Of a stretch of 64,000 nucleotides of DNA, positions 37,963 to 45,515 are shown in pieces; the first letter of the stretch is position 1, and every line of letters begins with the position of its first letter. Where the stretch lies: assembly GCA_041530395.1 (NCBI GenBank), contig CP136945.1, forward strand, positions 868,001-932,000, read 5' to 3'. A model generated the notes under the pieces. The model did not search any database. It saw only the letters and a list, made by a program, of their open reading frames with translations, and was not told the origin of the DNA. The stretch is from Thermosynechococcaceae cyanobacterium Okahandja (lineage in GTDB: Bacteria; Cyanobacteriota; Cyanobacteriia; Thermosynechococcales; Thermosynechococcaceae). The translations under genes were made by a program, and so were the position numbers.

Positions 37963-39251
37963 CCGTTGAGACCGAACCTCGCCTCAGCCCCCCACCGCTG
38001 CCCGTTCCGCCCCTGTGGCAGAATCGCAACTTCCTAGCCCTGTGGCTTGCTCAGGTATGCTCCCAAGTCGCGGACAAAATTTATCTTGTTTTTGTGATTG
38101 CCCTCACCACCGAGTTCTTTCAGCCACCGCATCAGAGCGTGAGTGGTTGGGTATCGGCCATTATGGTGGCGTTTACGATCCCGGCCATTTTGCTGGGATC
38201 GGTGGCGGGCGTTTTTGTGGATCGCTGGTCGAAAAAACATGTTCTGGTGGTTACAAATCTTTACCGGGCGCTTTTAGTGCTGGCGGTTCCCTCCACAACG
38301 CTGATGGCCGCAGGGCACTTCAGTGGCTTTATAGCGCTGCTATTGCTGACGTTTGCCATTTCCGGCCTGACCCAATTTTTTGCACCGGCTGAACAGGCGG
38401 CGATTCCCCTGCTAGTGGATAAGTCCCAGTTGATTTCGGCGAACTCCCTCTACACCTTTACGATGATGGCGGCACTTGTACTGGGGTTTGCGGCGGGGGA
38501 ACCCCTCCTCACCTTGGCCAATCGCTGGCAACCGCAGTGGGGCAGTGCCATCTTCATTAGTCTGTGCTATGGCGGTGCGGCGGCGCTGTTGTTGCTGCTG
38601 CGTCCTCCCGATCAGTGTCATCTCCCTCCCGGTCGTTACCGCCGTGTGTGGCAGGAACTGCGTCAAGGACTGGCGCTTTTGGGGCAATACAGTGCCCTGC
38701 GGTTTGCCCTGTTGCAGCTCATTCTGTTGTTTTCGGTGGTGGCAGCAATGTCGGTGCTCGTTGTCCGCTTGGCGGAGGTGATGCCTGCCCTTGATACGGA
38801 TCAGTTTGGTTTTTTGCTGGCTGCCGCTGCCGTTGGCTTGGGGGTGGGGGCGCTGCTGCTGAATGTGGGAACCCCATGGCTCTCCTACCGCCTCTGGAGT
38901 GTGCTGGGGTGCTGGGGCATGGGGGGAATGCTATTGGGGCTGGCCTTCTCCCTTGAATCCCTGTGGTTGAGTGGAGCCTGTATTATTGGCTTTGGCTTTT
39001 TTGCCGCCTGGGTGGCGATCCCGATGCAAACCACCATTCAGGTGATGACCCCCCCCGAGCAGCGGGGCACGATTTTTGGGGTGCAAAACAATCTGGTGAA
39101 CATTGCCCTCAGCCTGCCTCTGGCGCTGGCCGGGGTGGCAGAGACGTGGTGGGGACTGGTTCCGGTTTTGGCGGTCTTGGCGGTGGCGATCGCCCTCGGC
39201 GGGTCTATCATTGCCATCCTTCATCCCGCTAGTCCGCAAGCGCGCCTATAA
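37959..39251 (+). CDS. MFS family transporter
   Basis: The 430-residue protein has about twelve hydrophobic segments and the short loop G-V-F-V-D-R-W-S-K-K-H-V between helices 2 and 3, typical of the major facilitator superfamily. It resembles the small-molecule exporter branch (enterobactin exporter or macrolide-efflux-like), but the substrate is unknown. The start overlaps the recO stop by four bases, so the genes are co-translated although not obviously related in function. An intrinsic terminator follows at once. Confidence 0.85.
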   Translation: MTVETEPRLSPPPLPVPPLWQNRNFLALWLAQVCSQVADKIYLVFVIALTTEFFQPPHQSVSGWVSAIMVAFTIPAILLGSVAGVFVDRWSKKHVLVVTNLYRALLVLAVPSTTLMAAGHFSGFIALLLLTFAISGLTQFFAPAEQAAIPLLVDKSQLISANSLYTFTMMAALVLGFAAGEPLLTLANRWQPQWGSAIFISLCYGGAAALLLLLRPPDQCHLPPGRYRRVWQELRQGLALLGQYSALRFALLQLILLFSVVAAMSVLVVRLAEVMPALDTDQFGFLLAAAAVGLGVGALLLNVGTPWLSYRLWSVLGCWGMGGMLLGLAFSLESLWLSGACIIGFGFFAAWVAIPMQTTIQVMTPPEQRGTIFGVQNNLVNIALSLPLALAGVAETWWGLVPVLAVLAVAIALGGSIIAILHPASPQARL

Positions 39252-39258
39252 AAAATCT

Positions 39259-39284
39259 AAACGTCTTTCGTCTTGACGTTTTTT
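39259..39284 (+). terminator. Intrinsic terminator after the recO-transporter run
   Basis: AAACGTC (39259-39265) pairs with GACGTTT (39275-39281) across a nine-base loop, and the T-run continues to 39284. It starts eight bases after the transporter stop. It would close the transcript that begins with the small gene or the Argonaute. Confidence 0.6.
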
Positions 39285-39331
39285 GCGCTACGCTGTACAG
39301 TCATCTGGCGCTTTTGCCGTGCTGGCTCTCC

Positions 39332-40720
39332 ATGTTACCCGCTTCTCTGCCGACCTCTATGACCTCTTCTAGTCCTGTAATCGCCCTCAAAGAGATGGTG
39401 TCGCGGTTACAGCGTGAAAATAGCAAGATTCAGGAGCTTTTAGCCTCCCTGAGCTTTGCCCTGCGCAGTTTTAATAACCTCAACCAGTTTTTTGAACTGA
39501 TCCCCCTCATTAGTTGTCGGGTGACTGAGGCGGACGCGGCGGCTCTGGTGCTCTTTCGCGCTGATGGCCAAGCGCGTCTTGAGCAACTGCACTGTCATGC
39601 CAGCGATCAGTGTCCCAATATCCGCGCTGCCCTAGAAACGGCTACCCGTACCCTCGCGAACAGTGTGGGGATTGTGCGCCCTGAAACCCAAGGCGATCGC
39701 CCCCGCTTGGAGCATGTCCTCGATCAGCAACTGCAAGCGCGCCTTCCCGAGGGGATTCGCTTTTACGGCACAACGATTCTGGTGAAGGATGCTAACCTCT
39801 CGGAGCGGGGACGGCTCTACATCTTTAGCCAACATCCCCAGTACGAGTGGACGGAAACCCGCCAGCAACTGTTGCAGGTGATTGCCGATCAAACGGCAGT
39901 GGCCATTGCCAACGATGAAATGGCTCTGAAGCTGCGCGATCGCCAGCGGCTTGATCGCGAACTCGAAATTGGTGCCGAAATCCAGCGCCGCCTCCTACCG
40001 CGCCACTGCCCCAACATTCAAGGACTGGAATTGGCCGCCGCCTGTCGCACCGCCAGTTGGGTGGGGGGGGACTACTACGACTTTATTCCCATTACCTACG
40101 GCCTTGGGGATAGTCAAGACCTGAGTCAGGGGCGTTGGGGCATTGCCATTGGCGACGTGATGGGCAAAGGCGTTCCCGCTGGCCTGATCATGACCATGAC
40201 CCGGGGAATGCTACGGGCGGAAGCCCTCAACGGCCATCGCCCCAGCCGCATTTTGCAGCACCTCAACCGTGCCATGCAGGCAGACCTCGAAAGTTCCCAC
40301 CGCTTTGTCACCCTTTTTTATTCCGAGTACAACCCCCAAACCCGTGTCCTTGCCTTTAGCAATGCCGCCCACCTGCCGCCCCTGCTCTGGCGTGCTGAAA
40401 CCGCCACCGTCCAGCGCCTAGACACCTACGGTATGCTCATTGGCCTAGATCCCCGCACCCAATATCAACAGGTTGAGGTACGACTGCAACCGGCAGACAC
40501 CATTGTCTTTTACACCGATGGCATTACCGAAGCCGACAACCCCAAGGGCGATCGCTTTGAGGAAGCCCGACTCGCCGCTGTGATTGAGGAAGGCTGTGCC
40601 AAGCACCTAGAAGCACAAGCCCTGCTCGATTACATCTTTGCTGCGGTCGGCAACTTTATGGGCAGCGAGGGCCGCATTAACGACGATATGACCCTCATTG
40701 TCTTGCGAGTCATGGATTGA
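39332..40720 (+). CDS. GAF domain plus PP2C-type (SpoIIE/RsbU) protein phosphatase
   Basis: After a coiled-coil-like stretch (V-S-R-L-Q-R-E-N-S-K-I-Q-E-L-L) comes a GAF-like sensory domain (about 40-200). The phosphatase domain follows: G-A-E-I-Q-R-R-L-L-P, V-G-G-D-Y-Y-D-F, G-D-V-M-G-K-G-V-P-A and T-D-G-I-T-E-A. The aspartates that bind Mn or Mg are present. Such proteins dephosphorylate anti-sigma-factor antagonists in partner-switching pathways. No anti-sigma or STAS gene is next to it. ATG 39332 is taken; ATG 39359 nine codons later is equally possible. Its end overlaps the convergent alkyltransferase-like gene by 114 bases. Confidence 0.87.
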   Translation: MLPASLPTSMTSSSPVIALKEMVSRLQRENSKIQELLASLSFALRSFNNLNQFFELIPLISCRVTEADAAALVLFRADGQARLEQLHCHASDQCPNIRAALETATRTLANSVGIVRPETQGDRPRLEHVLDQQLQARLPEGIRFYGTTILVKDANLSERGRLYIFSQHPQYEWTETRQQLLQVIADQTAVAIANDEMALKLRDRQRLDRELEIGAEIQRRLLPRHCPNIQGLELAAACRTASWVGGDYYDFIPITYGLGDSQDLSQGRWGIAIGDVMGKGVPAGLIMTMTRGMLRAEALNGHRPSRILQHLNRAMQADLESSHRFVTLFYSEYNPQTRVLAFSNAAHLPPLLWRAETATVQRLDTYGMLIGLDPRTQYQQVEVRLQPADTIVFYTDGITEADNPKGDRFEEARLAAVIEEGCAKHLEAQALLDYIFAAVGNFMGSEGRINDDMTLIVLRVMD

Positions 40721-41053
40721 CCCAAGGGCGGGCTGCCAGCCGTAGTGACCTAGATTAATGCGACCATTGGCACTAAAGACCACCCCCTCCGCCATCAACC
40801 GCCAGCGTTGGAGTTCATCAGAGCCGCCACGCCGGAGTGAAACAGAGACCTTGCCTTGGGCATTCACCACCCGATGCCATGGAATATCGGAATCCGGTGC
40901 CACTTGGTAGAGGGCATAGCCGACAAAGCGGGCATGGCGTGGCCGACCACACAGCACCGCCACTTGGCCGTAGGTGGCCACCCGGCCAGCGGGAATCTGG
41001 CGCACCAACTGGTAAATGCGCTCCTGAAACCGCTCGCAAGAACGCTGCCCCAT
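40607..41053 (-). CDS. Alkyltransferase-like (ATL) DNA-binding protein
   Basis: The first 105 residues or so match the DNA-binding domain of O6-alkylguanine-DNA alkyltransferases: G-R-V-A-T-Y-G-Q-V-A, then F-V-G-Y-A-L. The reactive P-C-H-R is changed to I-P-W-H-R-V-V. Lack of the cysteine marks ATL proteins, which bind alkylated guanine and recruit nucleotide excision repair instead of repairing it. The homology ends near residue 110 (I-N-L-G-H-Y-G-W-Q-P). The remaining 38 residues lie antisense to the phosphatase gene and look unconserved, so the reading frame simply runs on into its neighbour. CGAC... no good ribosome-binding site was found before ATG 41053. Confidence 0.85.
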   Translation of the reverse strand: MGQRSCERFQERIYQLVRQIPAGRVATYGQVAVLCGRPRHARFVGYALYQVAPDSDIPWHRVVNAQGKVSVSLRRGGSDELQRWRLMAEGVVFSANGRINLGHYGWQPALGSIHDSQDNEGHIVVNAALAAHKVADRSKDVIEQGLCF

Positions 41054-41509
41054 CGTCGCTCACCACTGCTTTACAAGAATTTACCTTGTGCCGTTCATAA
41101 AAGAACCTGAATCCGTATTAACACGGACGAAATCCAAGTGGCAAAGCCACTAGATTAAGCCTAGAGCGTTTTGGCTGGAGATTTAAGTTTAAAGATTCGA
41201 GGTGCGGTGTTGGGGGATCACCGCTGCCCCGTAGGGCTTGGCTGCTCTCCCTGTTTGAAACCTGCTTGAAATAGATCGTAACAAATTCAATACATTCGAT
41301 GAAGAATTAATGCACCCTTTCCTGTTGATGCGTCATGATTAATAGATAGGCAACCGTTAAGATAAAAATCTTAACCCTTATTTTTGTGGCCTTAATTTTA
41401 TGGCAATTCTAGCCCTTTACCTCTAACGTTGTCGCGTTAATTATTGGCAGTTTCTGAGCACCTTTAGAGAGTCCTTTATTCCTCTTCGCTATCTTTAGGG
41501 AGTCCCTCT
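41054..41509 (+). promoter_or_regulatory. Leader/promoter region before the photosystem II assembly-type operon
   Basis: This 456-base gap has no convincing gene. It contains a TCCGT/ACGGA inverted repeat around 41112-41127, a perfect hairpin AGTGGC-AAA-GCCACT at 41137-41151, an A/T-rich hairpin at 41356-41375 followed by a T-run, and two near-identical 13-base direct repeats CTTTAG[AG]GAGTCC at 41462 and 41493. The second of these includes the ribosome-binding site for ATG 41510. The region could hold the operon promoter, an attenuated leader or a small RNA. Confidence 0.45.
41356..41385 (+). terminator. Terminator-like hairpin in the operon leader
   Basis: GTTAAGAT (41356-41363) pairs perfectly with ATCTTAAC (41368-41375) over an AAAA loop; CCTTATTTTT follows. 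The stem is A/T-rich, so it would be a weak terminator. No gene on this strand ends just upstream, so it either ends a small RNA or acts as a leader attenuator for the operon at 41510. Confidence 0.4.
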
Positions 41510-42247
41510 ATGACAATGACACGTTCTCGCCCCCCTGCGGCTGCCGGTAGTCACTTTCAGGCTGACCACCTGCTGCGGAAAAAGTACCCGAAACGGCATC
41601 ACCACTACGCCTTCTGGGACTTCTTTCAATTTGATGGCGATCGCGGCACCTACACCGATTGGAACAATGCCCGCAACCTCTTGGTCACCGAAGACTTTAT
41701 CATTGGCCTCATTGAGGGGCTAGAAGAAGAGGTAGGGCCCGCCTCCAGCGTTGTCATGTACAAAATTGGTGAAGAATGGGGTCGCCAAGATGCCCGTTTT
41801 TTCCAAGAGTGGTTTCCCCAGGAGTACGGCTACGAACAGGGGATCAAGCAAATGCGTCTCCCCTATGTCCTAGAGGCATGGTGGTGGCCCTGTACCACCC
41901 AAGGCTGGGGCAACTGGGAAGTAGATCTCAGTGAACAGAAGCACGGCTTTATGTTCATCAATATTTTTGACTCGGTTGTGGCCCGTACCCTTGGGGATGT
42001 AGGTCGCCCGGTGTGCCATCTCTACGCCGGGTTATTTGCCGGTTTCTTTAGCGGCCTGATTCAAAAGGATCTGAGCTGCATTGAAATCCAGTGCTACGCC
42101 ATGGGTGAAACCTACTGCAAGTTCCTCTTGGGCAAAAAAGAGCGCATTGATGCCGCCGCCTTTTGGCAAAACGAAGGAGCATCGGCGCGGGATATTGAAA
42201 AACGGCTCCGCAGTGGGGAACTCGTCTATGAAAAAGCTAAGCGGTAA
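41510..42247 (+). CDS. V4R-domain protein, homologue of Synechocystis Slr0144
   Basis: The 245-residue protein opens the operon. Its C-terminal half carries the V4R (4-vinyl reductase-like) signature, L-S-C-x3-Q-C-Y-A-M-G-E-T-Y-C-K-F. The cysteines in this family can hold zinc, and the domain can bind small hydrophobic molecules. In Synechocystis the equivalent gene is the first of slr0144-slr0152, an operon linked to photosystem II assembly. A role in chlorophyll or bilin handling is therefore possible, but inferred. AGGGAG lies nine bases before the ATG. The end overlaps the next gene by 20 bases. Confidence 0.85.
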   Translation: MTMTRSRPPAAAGSHFQADHLLRKKYPKRHHHYAFWDFFQFDGDRGTYTDWNNARNLLVTEDFIIGLIEGLEEEVGPASSVVMYKIGEEWGRQDARFFQEWFPQEYGYEQGIKQMRLPYVLEAWWWPCTTQGWGNWEVDLSEQKHGFMFINIFDSVVARTLGDVGRPVCHLYAGLFAGFFSGLIQKDLSCIEIQCYAMGETYCKFLLGKKERIDAAAFWQNEGASARDIEKRLRSGELVYEKAKR

Positions 42248-42794
42248 CTGGCAACAGGATCCCGTTGCCGAATTTTTTGAGCACCTCAACTGGCTAGGGA
42301 TAATGCCAGCCGATACCCCCGTGTTAGAGCCAATGGTGATCAACTGGCAAGCCTTAAAGGTCAGTGATTTTTGGCAGCGGGTGAACTGGCTCGGCATTGT
42401 AACCACGGCTCCCCCTGCCCCCACCAGTCCGGCTCAGTGGCGGCAGTACCACGTCAAAGATTTCTTTGGCCGCATGAACTGGCAGGGGATTGGGGTCATG
42501 CTCCCTGTGGGTGAAGCCTCTACAGCAGCGGCAGCCTCAGAGGCACCGCCTACGGCATGGCCCGCCTGGTCTGTGGATACCTTCTTTAGTCAACTGAACT
42601 GGGAGGGTCGCCCCGACCAAGCCGTGGCTCTTGAACCCGGGGTATCCCTGTGGCGACTATCGGTGAGTGACTTTTGCGCTGGCATTGCCTGGACCGGCCA
42701 ACCGGTGATTGCTCACGTCAGGACGCCGGAGGCACCCCCCCCGCCCCCTGCGGAACCCGAGTTTACCCTATCTGACCTGTCTAGCTTGTTCTAG
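42228..42794 (+). CDS. Short-repeat protein (five V-x-D-F-F-x-x-x-N-W-x-G units), Slr0145 position
   Basis: The 188-residue protein holds five copies of a short motif, at about residues 13-24, 45-56, 76-87, 115-126 and 145-156: for example V-A-E-F-F-E-H-L-N-W-L-G and V-K-D-F-F-G-R-M-N-W-Q-G. They are joined by variable linkers rich in P, A and T; a proline run precedes the end. The aromatic units look like amphipathic helices that could bind a partner or a membrane surface. No known domain is recognised. By position it corresponds to slr0145 of the Synechocystis operon, but I cannot confirm homology by eye. ATG 42228 fits the overlap with the upstream gene; the frame is open further back. Confidence 0.75.
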   Translation: MKKLSGNWQQDPVAEFFEHLNWLGIMPADTPVLEPMVINWQALKVSDFWQRVNWLGIVTTAPPAPTSPAQWRQYHVKDFFGRMNWQGIGVMLPVGEASTAAAASEAPPTAWPAWSVDTFFSQLNWEGRPDQAVALEPGVSLWRLSVSDFCAGIAWTGQPVIAHVRTPEAPPPPPAEPEFTLSDLSSLF

Positions 42795-42826
42795 CGCCTC
42801 GTTTGACTCGTTTTTAGGAGAACGCT

Positions 42827-43312
42827 ATGCACACCGAATTAATGAACCTCTATTACAAAGCTGAAGAAAACTACCTCAGTAATGTTGACATCAAAGTGCT
42901 GCGGCATCACGTTGAATCGTTGCAACAGCGGCTCCACACCTACGAGTTTTTGCGGGATCACGAGGTAGAAATTTTCCAACCCGTTGCCGACAAACTGCAA
43001 AAGAACTATCCCACCGAAAATCCGCGTACCCTTGAGCAGGTGCTACGGCAATCCATTGCCCTGTTGCGCTATGGGGCCATGGCCATGTTGCTCAACAATC
43101 CTGAGTTTTTACAGCATCGCCTGCTCGAGTGGCTCACGGAAGTGGTCAGTGCCCATCAAACCCAAGCCCTGTGGACGAGTTGCCATGAACTGCTCAAGGC
43201 GCGGCTCAAGGAAATGCTCACGGAGCCTGAGCAGGATTTAATCTTACCCCTGTTGGATCATGCCCAAGCCACCCTTGTGGGCGTACCGGCAGTGGTGAGT
43301 GTCCAGTCCTAG
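42827..43312 (+). CDS. Helical protein, Slr0146 position in the photosystem II assembly-type operon
   Basis: The 161-residue protein is predicted to be almost all helical, with no membrane segment and no motif I know. It has E-N-Y-L near the start and a long amphipathic helix (V-E-S-L-Q-Q-R-L-H-T-Y-E-F-L). Its place between the repeat protein and the second V4R protein matches Synechocystis slr0146, which is reported as part of the photosystem II assembly operon with unknown biochemical role. TTAGGAGAA lies before the ATG. The neighbours are 32 and 36 bases away. Confidence 0.75.
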   Translation: MHTELMNLYYKAEENYLSNVDIKVLRHHVESLQQRLHTYEFLRDHEVEIFQPVADKLQKNYPTENPRTLEQVLRQSIALLRYGAMAMLLNNPEFLQHRLLEWLTEVVSAHQTQALWTSCHELLKARLKEMLTEPEQDLILPLLDHAQATLVGVPAVVSVQS

Positions 43313-43348
43313 GTTGGTGATTAGAAGCGTTACTGCAGAGGATGTTCT

Positions 43349-44020
43349 ATGATTTCCGTTGCTGATTTGGTAAAAGACCCGGTCTTACCCGGTAACTATT
43401 TTGCCGCCGATGCCTATGTTCAGGGAGATTTTGAAACCGGGCTGATTGAAAATCGCAAAGGTGCCCGCTTAATTGCCCTACCGGATGTGCTGTTGCAAGC
43501 CATCTATACCGGACTCGATCACGAAGTGGGGCAGGCCACGGGTGTAGTGTTGTTTAATTGCGGGCGCTGGTGGGGGAAAAATTTCTACCGCCGCTTTGTG
43601 GAGGATGTGAGCGAATACTACGGCCGTCCCCTTGCGGAGATGGAAATGATTGAGTTTTTGCAGTGCCTGAAGGAGTGCTGGAAAACCCATGGCTGGGGCA
43701 CGCTTGACTTGGATGTGAGCTTTTACCAGCAGGGGTTTTTGGTGGTGAACACGTGGGACTCTGCCTTTGCGGCGGCGGCTCCTAAAGGCAGCGGTCAACC
43801 CCAGTGCTTTGCTGAAGCGGGGATTCTGGAGGCCTTTTTTAGCCAACTGACGGGTCGCGACCTGCACTGCGTCCAAACGGCCTGCGAAACCCTTGGTGCG
43901 AGCCATAACTCCTTTGTCCTCGGCCTGCGGGAGCGGGTTGAGCCAGCCAAGGCATGGCTGCAGGAGGGGCAAGATCACAGCACCATCATGGAGCGACTCT
44001 GCCGCGCCCAGACAGCTTAA
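43349..44020 (+). CDS. V4R-domain protein, homologue of Slr0147
   Basis: The second V4R protein of the operon (223 residues) shares with the first the W-G-x-x-F-[YF] region and a W-x-x-x-G-W-G-x-x-D segment. The V4R cysteine motif is partly kept (L-H-C-V-Q-T-A-C-E-T-L-G-A), but the third cysteine is replaced (S-H-N-S-F). It may therefore bind metal differently from the first copy or not at all. The pair may form a heterodimer; that is a guess. AGAGGATG precedes the ATG. Confidence 0.83.
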   Translation: MISVADLVKDPVLPGNYFAADAYVQGDFETGLIENRKGARLIALPDVLLQAIYTGLDHEVGQATGVVLFNCGRWWGKNFYRRFVEDVSEYYGRPLAEMEMIEFLQCLKECWKTHGWGTLDLDVSFYQQGFLVVNTWDSAFAAAAPKGSGQPQCFAEAGILEAFFSQLTGRDLHCVQTACETLGASHNSFVLGLRERVEPAKAWLQEGQDHSTIMERLCRAQTA

Positions 44021-44075
44021 AGCTATCATGGCTAAATAATATAGATACCGATTAACCTTGAGGAGCATTAGCGCA

Positions 44076-44558
44076 GTGGCAAAAGTTGTCAAACTTGAAC
44101 CGATTTCGCGGGAAACCACCATTAACACCAACGATAATTTGCTATCTGCCTTGTTGGATTCTGAACTCCACGTCCTCAAGGAGTGTGGTGGGCGGGGGAT
44201 GTGCGCCACCTGTCACGTTTATATCAAGGAGGGGATGGAGAGTCTCTCGCCGATTAATAAGCGGGAGCAGCGCACGTTAGAGGTCATTACGACTGCCAAT
44301 GCCTCCTCCCGTTTGGCCTGTCAAGCGCGTGTACTCGGGCCGGGGGTGGTGGTGGAGTTGCCCTCGGGGATGTATGTGAATGCGGTGGAGGATATTGAAG
44401 CCCTGATTGGCCGCCGGGCAGAGCAGGATATTCTGCATCCCTTGGATGGTCGCATTTTGGTGGAGGCGGGTAAGCTGATTACCCGAACCATGATTACGCA
44501 GTTAAAAGATACCCAAGTGCAAGTGGGGCAATTTCTGGCTAATACGTCGGATGCCTAG
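44076..44558 (+). CDS. 2Fe-2S ferredoxin (adrenodoxin-type spacing), Slr0148-like
   Basis: From GTG 44076 the 160-residue protein has cysteines C37-x5-C43-x2-C46 and C82. This is the spacing of adrenodoxin-type 2Fe-2S ferredoxins; photosynthetic plant-type ferredoxins have C-x4-C-x2-C. A C-terminal extension of about 65 residues follows the cluster domain. It corresponds to Slr0148 of the Synechocystis operon, whose role in photosystem II assembly or repair is not settled. AGGAG lies ten bases upstream of this GTG, which decides the start; a TTG at 44058 is also in frame. Confidence 0.88.
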   Translation: MAKVVKLEPISRETTINTNDNLLSALLDSELHVLKECGGRGMCATCHVYIKEGMESLSPINKREQRTLEVITTANASSRLACQARVLGPGVVVELPSGMYVNAVEDIEALIGRRAEQDILHPLDGRILVEAGKLITRTMITQLKDTQVQVGQFLANTSDA

Positions 44559-44597
44559 GGAGAACCCGCTGTTTACTAAATGTATAGGGAGTTAACG

Positions 44598-45395
44598 ATG
44601 CAAGACCTTAACACAAACTCAACGTCGCCCCCAGCAACGGGGTTTGCTCCCTTAGAGTGGGGGGCAACGGGCTTGACGGTTGTTCTGTCGATTGGGGCAG
44701 CGGCCACGGAGCAGGTACTGTTGGCGGCGATCGCCCCGCTACCACTTTCTGTTGCCGTGGGCTTAAACCTAGTTAGCCGCCAAAAGCTGAATATCAATCT
44801 AGCGCGATTGGCCGAGCAACAGCAGGCACAAATCGGTCAACTGATCGAGTCCCAAGGCACACAACAGTCGAACTTGGCTAACCTGACCCTTGCCCTAAGC
44901 CAAGTGCGCGATCGCCTTGAGGATGTGCAGCAGCAGGTGCAAGTCCTCAATCAAGGCACCCGCGATCTGCACGATTACACCCGCATTCTGGATACCGAGC
45001 AAAAGCAAATTGAAGAGGTGATCGATTGTCTGCGGGAAATTGAGAAGAATACCCAAGTCATTCAAACGGATCCCAGTCATGCCAAGGCCTACTACAACCG
45101 GGGCTTGACGCACCAACGGCTTGGGGATGCGGAAGCCGCCGTGGTGGACTACTCTGAGGCCATTCGCATCAATGATGCTTATGCCAAGGCCTACCACAAT
45201 CGCGGGGTTGCCCGCTCCACCTTGGGCGATCGCAAGGGGGCGGTGGAAGATTTACGGACAGCGGCCAAACTGTTCTTTGAAAATGGCGATATTGACAGCT
45301 ACCAGCGGGCACGGGATTTGGCAAAACGCATCCACGAAGTGGGAAGTGTTGAGCAGGAATCCAAGGAAGTTCCCCTCGAACTCCTGTTCTCCTAG
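44598..45395 (+). CDS. Membrane-anchored TPR protein, Slr0151-like
   Basis: The 265-residue product has two neighbouring hydrophobic segments near residues 20-65, a coiled-coil-like stretch (Q-A-Q-I-G-Q-L-I-E-S onward to about residue 145), and two tetratricopeptide units (Y-Y-N-R-G-L-T-H-Q-R-L-G-D and Y-H-N-R-G-V-A-R-S-T-L-G-D). TPR proteins hold partners together. The Synechocystis counterpart Slr0151 has been linked to photosystem II repair in the thylakoid system. It follows the ferredoxin gene directly; the small gene and the petF-like gene present at this point in Synechocystis are missing. GGGAG precedes ATG 44598. Confidence 0.85.
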   Translation: MQDLNTNSTSPPATGFAPLEWGATGLTVVLSIGAAATEQVLLAAIAPLPLSVAVGLNLVSRQKLNINLARLAEQQQAQIGQLIESQGTQQSNLANLTLALSQVRDRLEDVQQQVQVLNQGTRDLHDYTRILDTEQKQIEEVIDCLREIEKNTQVIQTDPSHAKAYYNRGLTHQRLGDAEAAVVDYSEAIRINDAYAKAYHNRGVARSTLGDRKGAVEDLRTAAKLFFENGDIDSYQRARDLAKRIHEVGSVEQESKEVPLELLFS

Positions 45396-45515
45396 GCAGC
45401 CGCACTATTACGCTCCAAGGCTGCTACATTAGATCCTTATCGATCTGTATTTTCCCAAACGCACCAGCGAATAAAGGGTTAGTTCTTTGTCTTTGGCACC
45501 TGTTGTTGAGGCCCC

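Noticed and set aside
39332-41053. The phosphatase and alkyltransferase-like genes as a defence pair
   Set aside because: They are convergent and each belongs to a well-known housekeeping-type family; the overlap is only at the tails.
42081-42227. Extension of the repeat-protein frame upstream into the first V4R gene
   Set aside because: The extra 49 residues lie inside the coding sequence of the V4R gene, lack the repeat motif, and ATG 42228 fits the usual short overlap.
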